Made by a program: the position numbers and the translations under genes
DNA from: Dicyema japonicum
Taxonomy: Eukaryota > Dicyemida > Rhombozoa > Dicyemidae
Reading direction: 5' to 3'
DNA: 64,000 bases
NCBI GenBank assembly: GCA_011109175.1
Contig: RDEW01000012.1
Span: 1,088,129 to 1,152,128 of the forward strand
Notes under the pieces: generated by a model
Told to the model about the DNA's origin: nothing
Databases searched by the model: none
Seen by the model: the letters and a program-made list of their open reading frames with translations, nothing else
In this document: in pieces, positions 1 through 12,320 of the stretch
Numbering within the stretch: the first letter of the stretch is position 1
How the letters are laid out: every line of letters starts with the position of its first letter

Positions 1-1380
1 GAAGGAACTTCTATCTTTCTTTAATTTTTTGTGAAGAGTCGAAAATGACCTTTTCACTTCACAGTATGTTGCCTGGTATTCCATTAACAATAAATGATCA
101 AACGGAGAAATTACTATTTCAATGAATTGCATAATTGCTGAAATGTTTTTTTTGATTCCTTTGCTTAAGTATTTTCAAATTTTGCAGAAATTTTTCCTTA
201 AAATAAGCATTCTTTAAAAATAATATGCCTTAAATATTGCAAATTTTTTTGATTCAATTACAGTTAAAATATTTGTTAATAAATTATATTCCTGGTTTAC
301 GCAAAGACGTGCGAGGAGAAAGTTTTATGCAGAAAACTGGTGGAACGGACAGTGAATAGCACGGCACAATCGGAAACCTAAGTATTCATAGGCTTATGGG
401 TAACGTATGAGTTCATTTAACTAACTTAAGTGACAATAATTGATGCATATTGTTTTTTGGTTGAGCTGGTGTCGTGGTTCTTAAACATTATGTATAGAAA
501 ACACGGAATTCGTGGACTACTCTTGGGCGTTAGGGTTATATGAAACTGGTTATATGAAGTTTGAACGTTGAAATAATAATATTAGATTTCCACATAATCC
601 AGTATAACTTATAATATATTGAATTATTAATTAAAGTAATACTTTTTAGGTTTCTATATTTATTTATCCCATTAAAATTTAATAAAGGGAGAGTTTGTGC
701 TAATTTTATTTTTGTTATCCTATGGCGATACCTGTACTAACTTTAACAGATGAGAGAGAAGCTTGTACCCAACCCGTGTCTCCAAAATATAAGTTTAAGT
801 TCTTTTCTAATAGCTCCAATTTAATATAACACAAGAGATTGTATATGGATTGAGAGTTCCCTTCAGGGTCGCGAACCTGATTTTATGGAAGAGACATCAT
901 ACTGTTCTAGGCTATCATTTCTGTGATCCAACAAGTCCGATCATCTCAACAAATTTTATGATATTGAGTAGAGCACTTAATACTTGTAAGCGTGGAATTG
1001 CAGTCATCTTAATGCCTAAAGCGTACAGCTGAATATAAAAATATCAAAGTAAAAATGATATTCCACCCAATATGTTCAAATGATGATAGTGATTATAAAC
1101 AGGTGGAATGTATACGCACTATAACAAAGATAATACTACTGAGTCACTATTAAGGGGATTTTGCAATGAGATAGTATGTCGCCGCTTCTCTTCGTGTTCT
1201 GCCTCGAACCGTTGAGCAGACTCATCAATTCCCAATTCGAACAAGTTCCCATCATTTATGAGGAGGTTTATGTTAGTATGAATCACCTATTTTCATTGAT
1301 GACATAAAACTGAAAATCTACGGTTCATGAGTGAATGCTTTTGCGTTTTTTTGAGAGAAATCGGTTATGAAAAAAATTTT
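1..1380. other. AT-rich sequence without a supported gene
   Basis: No reading frame here shows family features. A stretch near 360-425 (cacaatcggaaacctaagta onward) resembles 43735-43815, so part of it is a dispersed repeat. The short open frame near 850-1032 looks like chance. Confidence 0.5.
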
Positions 1381-1384
1381 TTTT

Positions 1385-3000
1385 TAAATTTAAATTTATT
1401 TATAAGCAAAAAAGGACAAAACATTAGTTAGCTGCCCTCTCACTGCGTGGCTGTTCCCTCTCAGAATTGCGAGCGAAAATCGCTCAAACCGCCAACGGCG
1501 TTCGCGGAGATCTCTAGTGCATGAGGTGATCCGGTTTCCAAGAGGTCCGAAAAACTCTAGTGTAGAGGTGGAGTAGGATCCAGAAGTCTCTATAGCAAGG
1601 AGAACAAATTAGACATTATCGGGAAGGTCGCCGTATTTTTCGAGTTTGGTCTTCTCCGCTTTGACGGCTGCAGAACATGCCCTTGAAGCGAACTCGTGAA
1701 GATTGTTCGGGGCGAACGTGTCTTTACATGTCACGTTCCAAACAAGTGGTTTCCCGACCTCAAAGGGAAATATGGTCATCCCGTCCAATCGTTTCCCGTC
1801 ACTTCTGCGTAACCTGACCGGTTCAAAAATGGCCGGAATATCCAGCAGCATCCATAGCCCGCTTGACAATCTCATTCAGAGCCTTGTGCCTTGGAGATCT
1901 GCCAGCGCTCCTCTTGCTTGCGAGAGGGTGCAGGCCATAGAGTCTATCAGGATGCCACATCGACATGGGTGAAGTATACATACTTTCAGTCCTAGCCGCA
2001 GAGAGATACCACTTCTAACGCATCCATTATCCAGAAAGGTGCCAGAGTTCCATTTGGGATGGCGTTTAGCCAAGCTCCGCTCTCAGGGGAAGCCCTTGAA
2101 AGCAAACAAGCGCGTCGGTCTGATTGGCTGATTCCAGTATGAGTCCGAATGATTTCCAGCACAATAAATTTTCCAGGTTTCGCTGGCAGTCTTGTGAAGG
2201 AGGCAAAGGCAGGTTGGTGGCATTCCAGGGTTCTCATGCGTGGATTATGTCTTGGTCAATTGAGAATTCTGGTAAGGAGTGTAGAATCCTCCTGACCAAA
2301 GGTCGCAGGCCGTGAGTGAAGACAGATGTGCAGGAAGTGAGACGTCCAAAGATTCCAAAACCCCAAATCTAACTGGGAGTGTAGCTTTCTTCCATGTAGC
2401 ATCGTCGAATTTGACATTAAATATTTGCTCCGTCGAGCTGAGAAAATACAAATCAAATGCTCAAGCTGCTCCAGTTGGGAATAGTAGGGGCTGTCCTGAG
2501 TAAATAGGCGATTCTCTGAATGTTAAGACTTCTTTTTATGAGGAATAGTGTTGAGTGTGAGTCAAGTAGCTGTAATCTGTCCAGCGATTCGCATAGGAGT
2601 TGTTTTTTGTCAAGAAAGACGTGCTTCATCGCATTCCTAGTGAATGGGGATTCAAGAAAAATCAATTCGTTTTCAGGGGTCGAAATCTCACCAAGAAACA
2701 AGGAGTAAAATTTTGGAACAATTGAATAGAAGTCATCGTCAGCAAGACCACAGTTTGTTATTTCACATTTCGTTGTGTTCAACACAAGACCCATCTCGGA
2801 CAACGCGGGGATGAATACTTCTAACTCCTGGAAGACCGTTTCTAAGACAGCGTCATCGAGGTACCAGATGTTGAGTGAGCATCGAGAGAGTTTCGTAATC
2901 ATCTCAATTCTGAGGGAGAACAGCAGTAGTCCGAGGGGCCCTGATGAACACCTGAGGACGATGGAACCATGAAATCCCCGTAAAACAGACTATTAACAGA
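1385..3000 (-). pseudogene. Decayed reverse transcriptase element, YLDD type with C-terminal nuclease-like domain (copy 1)
   Basis: Read on the minus strand in several frames. Near 2900-2960 is the RT segment GPLGLLLFSL, followed by the catalytic-type box WYLDD at about 2870-2850. Then come the connecting sequence ending GLVLNTTKCEIT, and a thumb-like region to 2453. A second block (2237-1876) reads GAWLNAIP followed by CRCGILIDS, and the last block (1875-1609) reads RSDGKRLDGMTIFPF and GKPLVWNVTCKDTF. That order (RT, GAWL block, Cys-rich CRCG block, then an R-D-G...VW-V-TC domain resembling PD-(D/E)XK nuclease cores) is a layout I recognise from RT-like proteins scattered in invertebrate genomes, but I cannot name the clade. 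At least three frameshifts make it non-functional. The segment near 1500-1540 matches 29440-29480, marking a shared 3' region with copy 2. Confidence 0.7.
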
Positions 3001-3025
3001 ATGATTCCGAAGTAAATTGGAGTAG

Positions 3026-3857
3026 TACTGAGGAGCCTAAATTACTTTAAAGCTATTCACCTCCGACCTGCGGTCCAAAGAAGAACAAGAAATCTTTATC
3101 GGACATACTCGGATACCTGTCACAAGGAACCTCTCAATGCTGGGAGTGACATACGACAGGCTGCTTAATTTCACTTACCATGCCATACAGGTCTTCACTA
3201 AAGGACTACAGAAATTGAATTTTGCAAGTACCCTCATCCAAGTTTAAAATCTGCTGGTCCCCTACTGGTTAGTGAGGCAGGGGATTCAATAATGACCTAG
3301 GCAATATGACCACTGTATGGCAGCAAAAATATTAAGATTGGACATCTTCCAGTGATCTTTAGAAGACCGTGGCTGAACAGGTCCCTTCATAATGGCAATT
3401 ATGGAGGCGAAATATTCGGATGATTGCCGCCAAGTTCAAAACTTGGAGTGTCTGTAGTATGGACGTCTTGATAGGACACGAGGAGGTTACGAATGACGCT
3501 GTTTTCGAATTCTGTTTTAGTAGTAAGAGACAACCCTCATTTCAAAACCCACAATAGGCCGGTCACGAATGTGTAGTTTCCGTGATTTAGCAAAATTAAA
3601 ATCCACGTGGATCCAGCAATTTTGTAAGTACTAAAACTGAAGAGACCTGTAAAAGACCCGATCTATTATCCATGGGCATTAACCGAACGCTGATCTACCA
3701 TAAAGAGCTGGTTGTGATTGGGAGTGAGTTGATCTGATAACATCCACCAGAAGACTTGTGAGCTGTAGATCGAGTGAAACCCTCATATACTCAGGTGAGA
3801 TAAATTAATATATTTTAATATTCAATAATACTGAGGAGCCTAAATTACTTTAAAGCT
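3026..3857. repeat. 29-bp direct repeat bracketing an 0.8 kb segment
   Basis: The same 29 bases, beginning tactgaggagcctaaatt, occur at 3026-3054 and 3829-3857 in the same orientation. The spacing is about 800 bp and the segment between includes LINE debris. It could be a long target-site duplication or a local duplication. Confidence 0.7.
3090..3270 (+). pseudogene. LINE reverse transcriptase C-terminal fragment
   Basis: The plus strand reads MLGVTYDRLLNFTYHAIQ followed by FTKGLQKLNF. This resembles the stretch after the catalytic core of Jockey/CR1-like LINE reverse transcriptases (the K-LGV-fD...f--H segment). The fragment at 42820-43060 contains the comparable KILGVTFDQGTHF. No complete domain remains, and the following sequence to about 3780 looks like further decayed LINE DNA without a readable frame. 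Confidence 0.45.
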
Positions 3858-3859
3858 GA

Positions 3860-6240
3860 AAGTTACTCAAGTATTATAAAATCGTATATAATTTGATAAG
3901 ATTTAGTATATATTAATTTTTAGTGAAAGTTAATAAAATATTTAAGCAATAATGATTTTTTACAATGAAAAAACAGTAATAGAAAAGATAAAGAGACTCT
4001 TTAAGTCCATGAGAAAAACTGAAAACAGGGGTAATCAGTTTCAGGGGAATAGAAGCCCGCAATATATCTATGTTAAATCCTGACGTTCTAAATTCAAATA
4101 TATTTCAAATATACGTTGTTAAATTGTATTAAATTGTTTTATTTTGATAGAAAATATGAAGTTTTCAATTTTTGTTTGTTTATGTTCTACAAATCTAATT
4201 ATAATGAGAAATTCTTTTTACGTCGTTAAAATTGAATATTGGAATAAATCACTGTATTCAACGGTAACTGAAGAAGTATTTTTTCGGTTATATTTTAGTA
4301 TTTTTGTGAATTCTTTATATATTAATGATTACACAATTATTATATGCTTTCTTGAATAATTAAAATATTAAAAATTATATAATTTAATTTTTCTATATTC
4401 TATGGGTACACTCGTGGTATTCGAGTCATTGTGGACGACAAAACACTATAACCAGACCTTTTAGAATTATTGCTGCTAAGAACGCCATAGTTTCTCTGGT
4501 CTGCCTACGCTGTAGGAATCACTCATATCTGAATGGGAGAAAAGTTGAGGATCTTTCTACTCGTTCAAGAACAGAAGGAATGTTTGTAGACTTGAGGATC
4601 GCTGGGATTGAATTGACTGGGCGTTTTAAATGGTCGTCAGCTTCATTCATTTTAGCAAAACTGGGATAATTCCTTAACTTGCCCTTTGACTTCTGCAAAT
4701 GATTGCATATGTTACCTCCTTAGACATCTTTAAAGTTCGTTCCCGTACGATATTCTTCATTATTCCCCCTACTCGTTTGGCTCCCTCTTGTTAATTATGT
4801 CTCAGAGGTTATGTCTTCTCTAATTGGGGGTGATCTAGGTGGAACTCATAAAGGTCGTGATGTTACAAGGCAATGTATTCTTTGGAAAAGCATCAAGTTC
4901 TTTAGAAATATTTCACATGCTTCCAAATGGATACGTATTTTAAATCCCCCAGTTATCCTTGCAAAAATTGTTTACTGGGACTCAGAAGCAGCTAAAGAAA
5001 AGAAGCAATACCGTATCAGTAATACCTGAATCAGTAACTGGAATGTCTACGAGGATTCACATACAGAAGGTTTGACATTCTTGATGGTTTTCCTCCTTTT
5101 ATGATTTATCAACATAACTGCTCTTCTCCTCACAGTGTTAAAACCGCCAAGAATATCACGCTCCTTTGTTGTTATTACAGTCAGGTTCCCTTTCTCAATG
5201 CCAGTTCTGCTTTAGTTATTTAATGTCCTATTACTCTATAAAGGAATATCAAACTGAAATAGAGTAATATAGGCTCTATCTGTAGAGTCATTCCTTCTAC
5301 CGAAACTACAGATCTACTCGGTGTTTATCTATTTTTACCAGAGGTGCTAACCTTGGAGAAACTATCTAGTGGAAATTTTCTAGTATAAACATAACTAATC
5401 CAGTAAAAAGGTTATTATAACCATCAGATTTTTGTTAATGATTATTAAAGAGCTACAAAGGCAATTTACTGATCCGACAGTTTTAATGTCTGAAAATCCC
5501 CTGTGTTTATTGGTTAGTTTGCCGAATTACGCGGTGTAATAGGTGCTGGAGCAAATCCAGATTGTGCTGAGTTCAAATTTCTCTACTGTCTACTTTGGCA
5601 GAAGGTTCCACGCATCTACGACGCTTCTGGGATTGGAGAGTAACATCGTCATCAGTGGAGCTGGATTATCTCAGGAACTCACACACAACAAAAAGAAAAG
5701 ACAAGTAGTTAAGAACACCTTAGATGTCTTGATTAATTACAATAACAGATCTATACTTCTTAAATAAACTATTTGCTTTGCCAAGCTGAGATGAGTAATG
5801 GAAACATTATTACTCAGTGACGGAAGGGCTGAATTATTATTTATTATTTCGTTGACATAGAAGAAAATATATTTTTTTACAAAGAACACGAAAAAATTGG
5901 TGACTCAAACTATAGTAGAATATATAAGGCAAGGTATGATGTGAATATGTTATGATTGAATTTCCACTATTGACAGAAAAGGCGTGATAATTAATACGGA
6001 TTAGAAAAACTAGTGGGACAACTCACTCAATTAATATTCTCACGTGGAAGACTAAACTGGTTAATCTGAACATACTTGGTTCTCAGACTTTTTCCATAGA
6101 GTCGTCATAGAGTCGTGATTAGGTTGCTTATATCACAAAAATAAGTTTTAAACTCAGCTTCGGTTGAGGTGCGTAATTTCAGGACATTCGATAATCAAAA
6201 ATACGAGAAAACAAAAATTTTACGATCAAAGACAAGAATA
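3860..6240. other. AT-rich stretch without a supported gene
   Basis: Open frames here (for example 4144-4359, 4811-5029, 5543-5767) have biased or low-complexity composition and no family motif that I recognise. No RNA gene or element boundary was seen. Confidence 0.4.
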
Positions 6241-6262
6241 CAGTCGGTATTATTAATCTTTT

Positions 6263-6730
6263 TCATGACGTATTTCTCAGCTTTATATACGTGTCCTGGA
6301 CCTTTGATCTCCTCTTGAAGCCATTGATCCGATCCTCCACAATCTTGCTAATCGGTTCTAAGAGTTTGTTTTCGTCTTCGCTTAGACAGTTTTTCAGTTT
6401 CTTGTTTAAGGAGAGCTTAATTGCAGCTCTTCTAGTTTTCTCTAGGAGAGATAAGATCTTGTCCCTCTTCGGAGAAAATAACCACCCCTCGCACCCATAA
6501 AGTAGGCTAGGGAGAATAACTCTCTTGAAGATAAACAGGTAAGTGTCACGGCTAACGTGTAACTTCCGTGTACATAGGAGCGACTGAAAGGCTCTCTTTC
6601 TCCTCCCCTTTATGTCGTCCATGTAATCTCCTGCCTGTCTATAGTCGACCCCCAGGTAGCGCAGACTGTGTGAATTGTTTACTTCCAGTGTGTATTCTTG
6701 TTTTTCAAACTGCTTATTCGGAGTGCGCAA
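6263..6730 (-). pseudogene. LINE protein C-terminal fragment
   Basis: An open frame of 155 codons on the minus strand contains SHSLRYLGVDY near its start, then KRAFQSL and FKRVILPSLLYGCEGW. The YLG followed some 45 residues later by L-P-LLYGCE-W is the usual layout downstream of the RT core in non-LTR retrotransposons. The RT core itself is absent, so this is a 5'-truncated copy. Its sequence is not obviously the same family as the 23-28 kb copies. Confidence 0.6.
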
Positions 6731-6739
6731 GATTCTTCA

Positions 6740-8080
6740 TCAGAGTGTTATATTATATGTTCTTAGGCGATTTTTGTCAATAATTTCAATATTTATATGT
6801 TCTTAAAATTGTAAAAATTTTCAAAAATGTAGTTTTTAGTCAAAAATAGCATATAAATAAAGTTAGAGTTAATCAATCCGAGGGTCTTTTGGTAGGGAGT
6901 TGGGTTTCTGGGACGTCCTCCATCGAGCATCTATGCTAGTGAATTTTCATTACCTCGTGAAGTTCAGGTAAACATGGCGCCTACCGCTGCGGTCACCACG
7001 TGGGTATCACACTACCTAATATAAGACCGGGCATACAAAGTCGTCACTTTTCTCTTCCTGTTCACTTTAGGACCACAGGACAAGTAACCTTTTCTCGTGC
7101 CCTGTCCCGCCTTTTGTTTCTCCGCGCGGTGTCAACCTTTTGGATTCAAGGAACATCAGTATATTGCAGTTACATTCTCTTTAGGAACCGGTTTCTATCA
7201 CTTGAAGGTACCGAGGGTAAATACATAACTTGAGTTCTACATCTTCTTCACAACTCCCTAAAATTAGAGGATTTTATAAAGACGTTGGTATTCGTATTTC
7301 TTAGGTAATGAGCAATCACAATAAAAAACAAAACAAGAGAAATATTTATTAAAATTGTCTAACCACCCAAAATAATTTATAATTAAATTTTTAATTATAA
7401 ATAAAATACAAATTTACATTTCAATTTCAAATCAAATGTCGCCTGTGAAGTAGTAATACGAAAAATTATTACTATGAGGAAATTTTATGTTGAAGCTGAT
7501 TGACATTGAAACATTAACAGAACAGTATATCCTTCATCAATTAGTACGAGATTTAATAGATTTTTGGTCAAAGTTGCAAGGAATGTGTTCATTCATAGTT
7601 TCGAAATGTTGAATCAGAGACTAAATACGACCATGTCTATACATTTGGTTCTTTAGTCTCGTTATGAGACAGATTTCCTTAAAGGATATCAAATTTGATT
7701 TGATCGCATAGACATGCTTTATATCCAAAATTTTTTGTTCAACAAAAATAGCAATCATCTTCGAAAGCTAAGAACTTACTGGATGTCGCGAGCCACAGCA
7801 GTTGCACCATTTTTTACCAGCCGCAGACGTTACAGCGAAAATAAAATCGCCTTTGAAAGCTCAGGAACTCACTGGATGATCTAGTTGGATGGCTAACATG
7901 TCAAGGAAACCGGTGGCTAAAATGTCAGCTTTAATATTCAAAAAAATTAAAATTTAAAGGCTACCCATTGTGGATAAAGAAGATATTTGACTAAGAGGGT
8001 GAGTCATGAAATTAAGATCTCGTAAGTCGTTTAGCCCCGGCACGTGAAGAAATGAAATTATCAAATCACATAAATAAAGC
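6740..8080. other. No supported gene
   Basis: AT-rich with a moderately GC-rich island near 6880-7220 whose open frame (7000-7233) I do not recognise. Nothing else was seen. Confidence 0.35.
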
Positions 8081-8084
8081 AATA

Positions 8085-9840
8085 GTGGGCATGTATGATT
8101 GTATCAATGAAAAAAAATGTATTCCAAATTTATGGCGAACTTGGTATCCCACATAATCTTTATGACTCCATAAGAACAGTTAATAGTGATTACTTGTGGA
8201 AATTGAAATAGCGGAATATAATTAATACTTCAGTTGAGGATTCTATGAATTTAGGATAACAAATGATTCTTCGAAATCGTATTTGCATTAAACAAGACAA
8301 TAAGGATGTAGAACAACAGAGAATTTATATTTTATAATCAAAATGATTTTGTTGAGCTTCATTTCAATATTCAATAAATGGAAGGAATGTTAACTTTCTC
8401 ACATCCGTTAGAATGTGTTGTTTTGATTTGATGCACAGCAAATGTTATTTTTGATTCAAAACTGTAGTATTTGTCAATAATGTTTTAGGAGTAATGTAAT
8501 TATTGAGAGGAGCTTTCGAGGGAATTAAAAATTAATGTTTTCAATGACACAGAAAATTGTTTTCGTGTATGTTACTGTCAAGACAATTCTCGAAATGACT
8601 GAATTATTTTCTAAGCATTTTGTGAATTGACAGATTACACAAATTGACTGCAACATATATATTTTACATTTATTTTGATTTTTATATATTAACGGAAATG
8701 AAAAACACTGGAAAATTTTAAGGTGAAGCTGATGGGTGTTAGAAAATAATATTGGCACGTCAAGACACGTAAATTATCAAATTTCATGTTGCTGTCGATA
8801 ATTGAGAATTTTAATATGCAATCGGGCATGTATGATTTTGTCATAGGGAACAAAAACTTGTCTTTCATTTTTTGTCGAATTTGGTAGCTCCTTTAATGTC
8901 CATGAATTATAAGAACCATTAATAGTGATGACTTGTGGAAGTTCAATAGCAAAATAAAATTAATACATAAATGATGATTCTAGTCTGAATTTACGATAAA
9001 ATGGAATCTTCGAAATTGCATCAAACAGGACAATAATTATTTCGAACAATAAAAATATGTTGCTAACTGAATTTATGTTTTACAGTGAATATACAGTTTT
9101 TAATCAAAATGATTTTGTTAAGTTTCATATCAGAATTCGATAAATTGGAGAAATATTAACTTTCTCATATCCGTTAGAATGTAAGTTGTTTTGATTTGAT
9201 GCACAGCGAATGTTATTTTTGATTCAAAACTGTAAAATTTGTCAATAATGTTTTATGAGTAATGTAATTATTAAGAGTTGCTTTGGAATCAAAGTTAATG
9301 TTTTCAACGACAAAGAAAAATGTTTTCGTGTATATTTTTTAAATTTTATTTTGAATCTTTATATTAACTGAAATGAATTTGATAGACCTCGAAAATTTAA
9401 TGACCGGTTGAAGCGAAGGTGTTATCCTTAATATCTGAGTGCGAGATTTCTGTGCAAGATTTCACGTTGTAAATGATTAATTGTGGACAGTGAAATAGAG
9501 GAATACACATCATACGTCATTTGAGGATTCGTAGAAATCATATTTGCATTAAACAGGTAAATAAGACTTTCGACAACAAATTGACAAATGAGTTTATGCT
9601 TTACATTGAATTTAGAGTTTATCAAACTGATTTTTTGGTTTATTTCAGAATCCTGCTAAATGCTTGAGATTGTAAGTTTCTCAGATTTTTAAAAAAATGT
9701 AATGTTTTAGGAGAAATGTAATAATTGAGAGAAGTGTTTTTGAGAGAATCAGAATTTAAATGAATTAATGTTTCAAGGAAAAATGTTTATGTCAATATTT
9801 TTTCAATTTTAGTTTGCATTTCTTATATATTAATGATTAT
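8085..9840. repeat. Degenerate tandem repeat, unit about 735 bp, nearly three copies
   Basis: Landmarks recur in the same order: gggcatgtatgatt at about 8087 and 8823; a segment with gatttgatgcacagc at about 8430 and 9193; tcaataatgttttaggagta-like text at about 8475 and 9240, with a weaker third copy near 9700. The third unit is shorter and more diverged. Units are AT-rich and carry no coding signal. This could be a satellite or the remains of serial segmental duplication. Confidence 0.7.
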
Positions 9841-12190
9841 CTAATAATTATGAAATTTTGATTTTCCAATTATTATGAAATGTTTTGAATAATTAAAATA
9901 ATTTTTAACAAAACTAAAATTTTCTAATTTGATTTTTATGAGAATGGAATTGGTTGCTGCTAAGAAAACAAGGAGATTGACTACAAAAAGTGTAACAATT
10001 TTATCAAGAAACTTTTGTTTACTTTTTACCTTATACAATCAGCTCTCAAGTGGAGTATGCCTGTGTTTTTGAGTTTGTAGAATCCCAGTCTCAAGTTACG
10101 ACACCATAAATTCTCTAGAATGGTTCGTTTGACAAACCGTTCTACTCTATTCTTCCCCACCCTTTGCTTGAAAACTCTGCAACCTGGAATAGTGAGTCGG
10201 TTTCCGTACTCTATGTGGTGTCGAATCTTCGTCTCATAAGAAAATCTATTGAATATGATAGATCAGCAGTAGAAGCCATCGAAACTCGTAAACTCTTAAA
10301 GAAACACACGTCTCTCAAATTATGCTGAAAGAGGAGCGTCGTGGCAGCAGAAAAGGAGTGGGAACTATGTAGGAATACAGGAGAATCCTCATGGACAAGT
10401 TGTGACTAATTGAATCAATGAGAATAATATTATTTTTACTCTTCTCTCAAGTCTCTCATCTCACACAAATAAGCATCTCTTCTTCATTATTTGCACTATC
10501 TCATCACGTCACTCAAACAGTCTCTCCAATAGGTCATTGTACTAGTTAGGAAGTTTTATTTGCGTAAACACAGACAACTCCTGTTAGAAAACGAAAAGAT
10601 GAGTTAGCTGACATTGGAGATACAATGTTTCGGAACAAGGAAGTGTTAAATACACTATTTCTCGAATTCATCCTAACAAATTTTGAGAAAGTTGATGCTC
10701 TATGGGAGTAACTGCATCTTGTACATGTGCCATCTTCAATTCCTAAGAAGTATAAGTTAATCTATTTCTTTCACCGGAAACCAAGCACTTGAACGGCATT
10801 CAAAAATGATTTATCTCTTCCCTATTCCGTATTAATATCCCGGAATATAATTCGATTGATATTTCAAGGCGTCCTGGTACTATTAGTGTATATGTAACCC
10901 TCTTTTCTACAAGAAAATTTAAATTAACGATCACTAAAAATAAAAATGTTGTATTAATAAGCACTTATTACACAATCTGTCCACTATTTAATGCTCCATT
11001 GCCAAGAATTATTAAGGAAAATGTTAGCGAATCGATTTGAACGCGTCTGGATGGATAACAATTGGTGGTATTACTCGAAGAAATTGAAGGACTATTCATG
11101 GACTATCAAGATCTTATGGTTCATGATGGAAAGTCTCCAAAAGAATACTATTTGTAACAAAAATGACAACCACCTTCAGCATCCATAAAAGATGTTTGTC
11201 GCAGTTTAATAACTGAGGAATCTTCATGGTGATTAGACGGTTGAATTATGCAGTGGAAATCGTCCATATTTGTGAAACACCACAATCAAGCACTAAGCAA
11301 GAAATTAACCATAATAGAAAAACCAACACGGGATTTGACAAATGCAATCAAATTATTGTGTAGTTGTATAAGAGACCATAAAAGATACTCATAGAATGAA
11401 GATCTATAATGGAAATCGAACTTTCTCTGATAATAGAGTATCGTCCCCCGCTTTAATTTGAAACGTGGATTCGAATTGATTGACTGGGAGTAAATAAATT
11501 AATTCTAAAAATAATGTGCTTGGGGGTTAAAAAAGTAATAAATAAATCTCAAATGGAAAATAAAATATTCCAGATCCATAAAAAATATTATTTTTATTGT
11601 GACCCTTGAAATAATCAAATTCATTTTAATTATCGCACATAAAATAATGTTAATATTGAAGAATTTGTTATTTACAATCAAAACCAATCATCTGGTAGAA
11701 TTAACAACACACTTTAGTGACGTACTAATCGAGTGGGGTAAGGGGAAATTGAGGAGTATAAAATCAACAACAACTCTGCTCTTTCTATAATAAAGTGTAC
11801 TTGTCCAATTAGTGGAGGGGTAAAGAAAAATTCATATATACCAAAATATTCCTAAAGAACACTGTGATAATAGCTTTCCAACACCAATAAAGGAATCACA
11901 ATATTGAAATTTATACTCGTTAATAAATAAATAATAGCGAAATATAAAAATGCAGAAGACAAAAAAGCAAACAACAGACAAACAAAACGTTGCGGACTAA
12001 ACCTTTTTTTAAACGTGTTTCCATATTAAAAAAATTATTTTATTAAATAACATTTAAATTTAAAAAATAGCTTAAATTTTGTTTGATTTAATTTTTTCTG
12101 GAAAGGTTATCTCTTTAATGTCTTTGGAATCCCTAATCTGTAAGAATCGAGGTATGCACCGTGCAACTACAAACATTCTTTTACAGGACT
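9841..12190. other. No supported gene
   Basis: AT-rich. The 65-codon frame at 10991-11188 (tryptophan- and lysine-rich) is the only one with non-trivial composition. I do not recognise it and see no splice context for it. Confidence 0.35.
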
Positions 12191-12199
12191 AAACGTGCT

Positions 12200-12320
12200 T
12201 GTGTGTCTTGAATGATGAGCATCGAGTTAAGATGAGGTTACTGCCGATGGATATCAACATCACGTGAGTAGTTAATTTGGCGTTACCTTGGTCTTTAGAA
12301 TTTTTTATTCATATTAAGTT
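12200..12320 (+). mobile_element. LINE 3' end remnant
   Basis: The plus strand reads DEHRVKMRLLPMDINIT then a stop, followed by a short tail with ggtctt and an A/T-rich end. This matches the terminal signature of the LINE at 22.9 kb (EEHRKNLSILLRRTGIT-stop) and of other 3' ends in this window. Only the last codons and the 3' tail remain. Confidence 0.5.

Noticed and set aside
850-1032. 60-codon open frame
   Set aside because: No motif, no neighbours, and length expected by chance.
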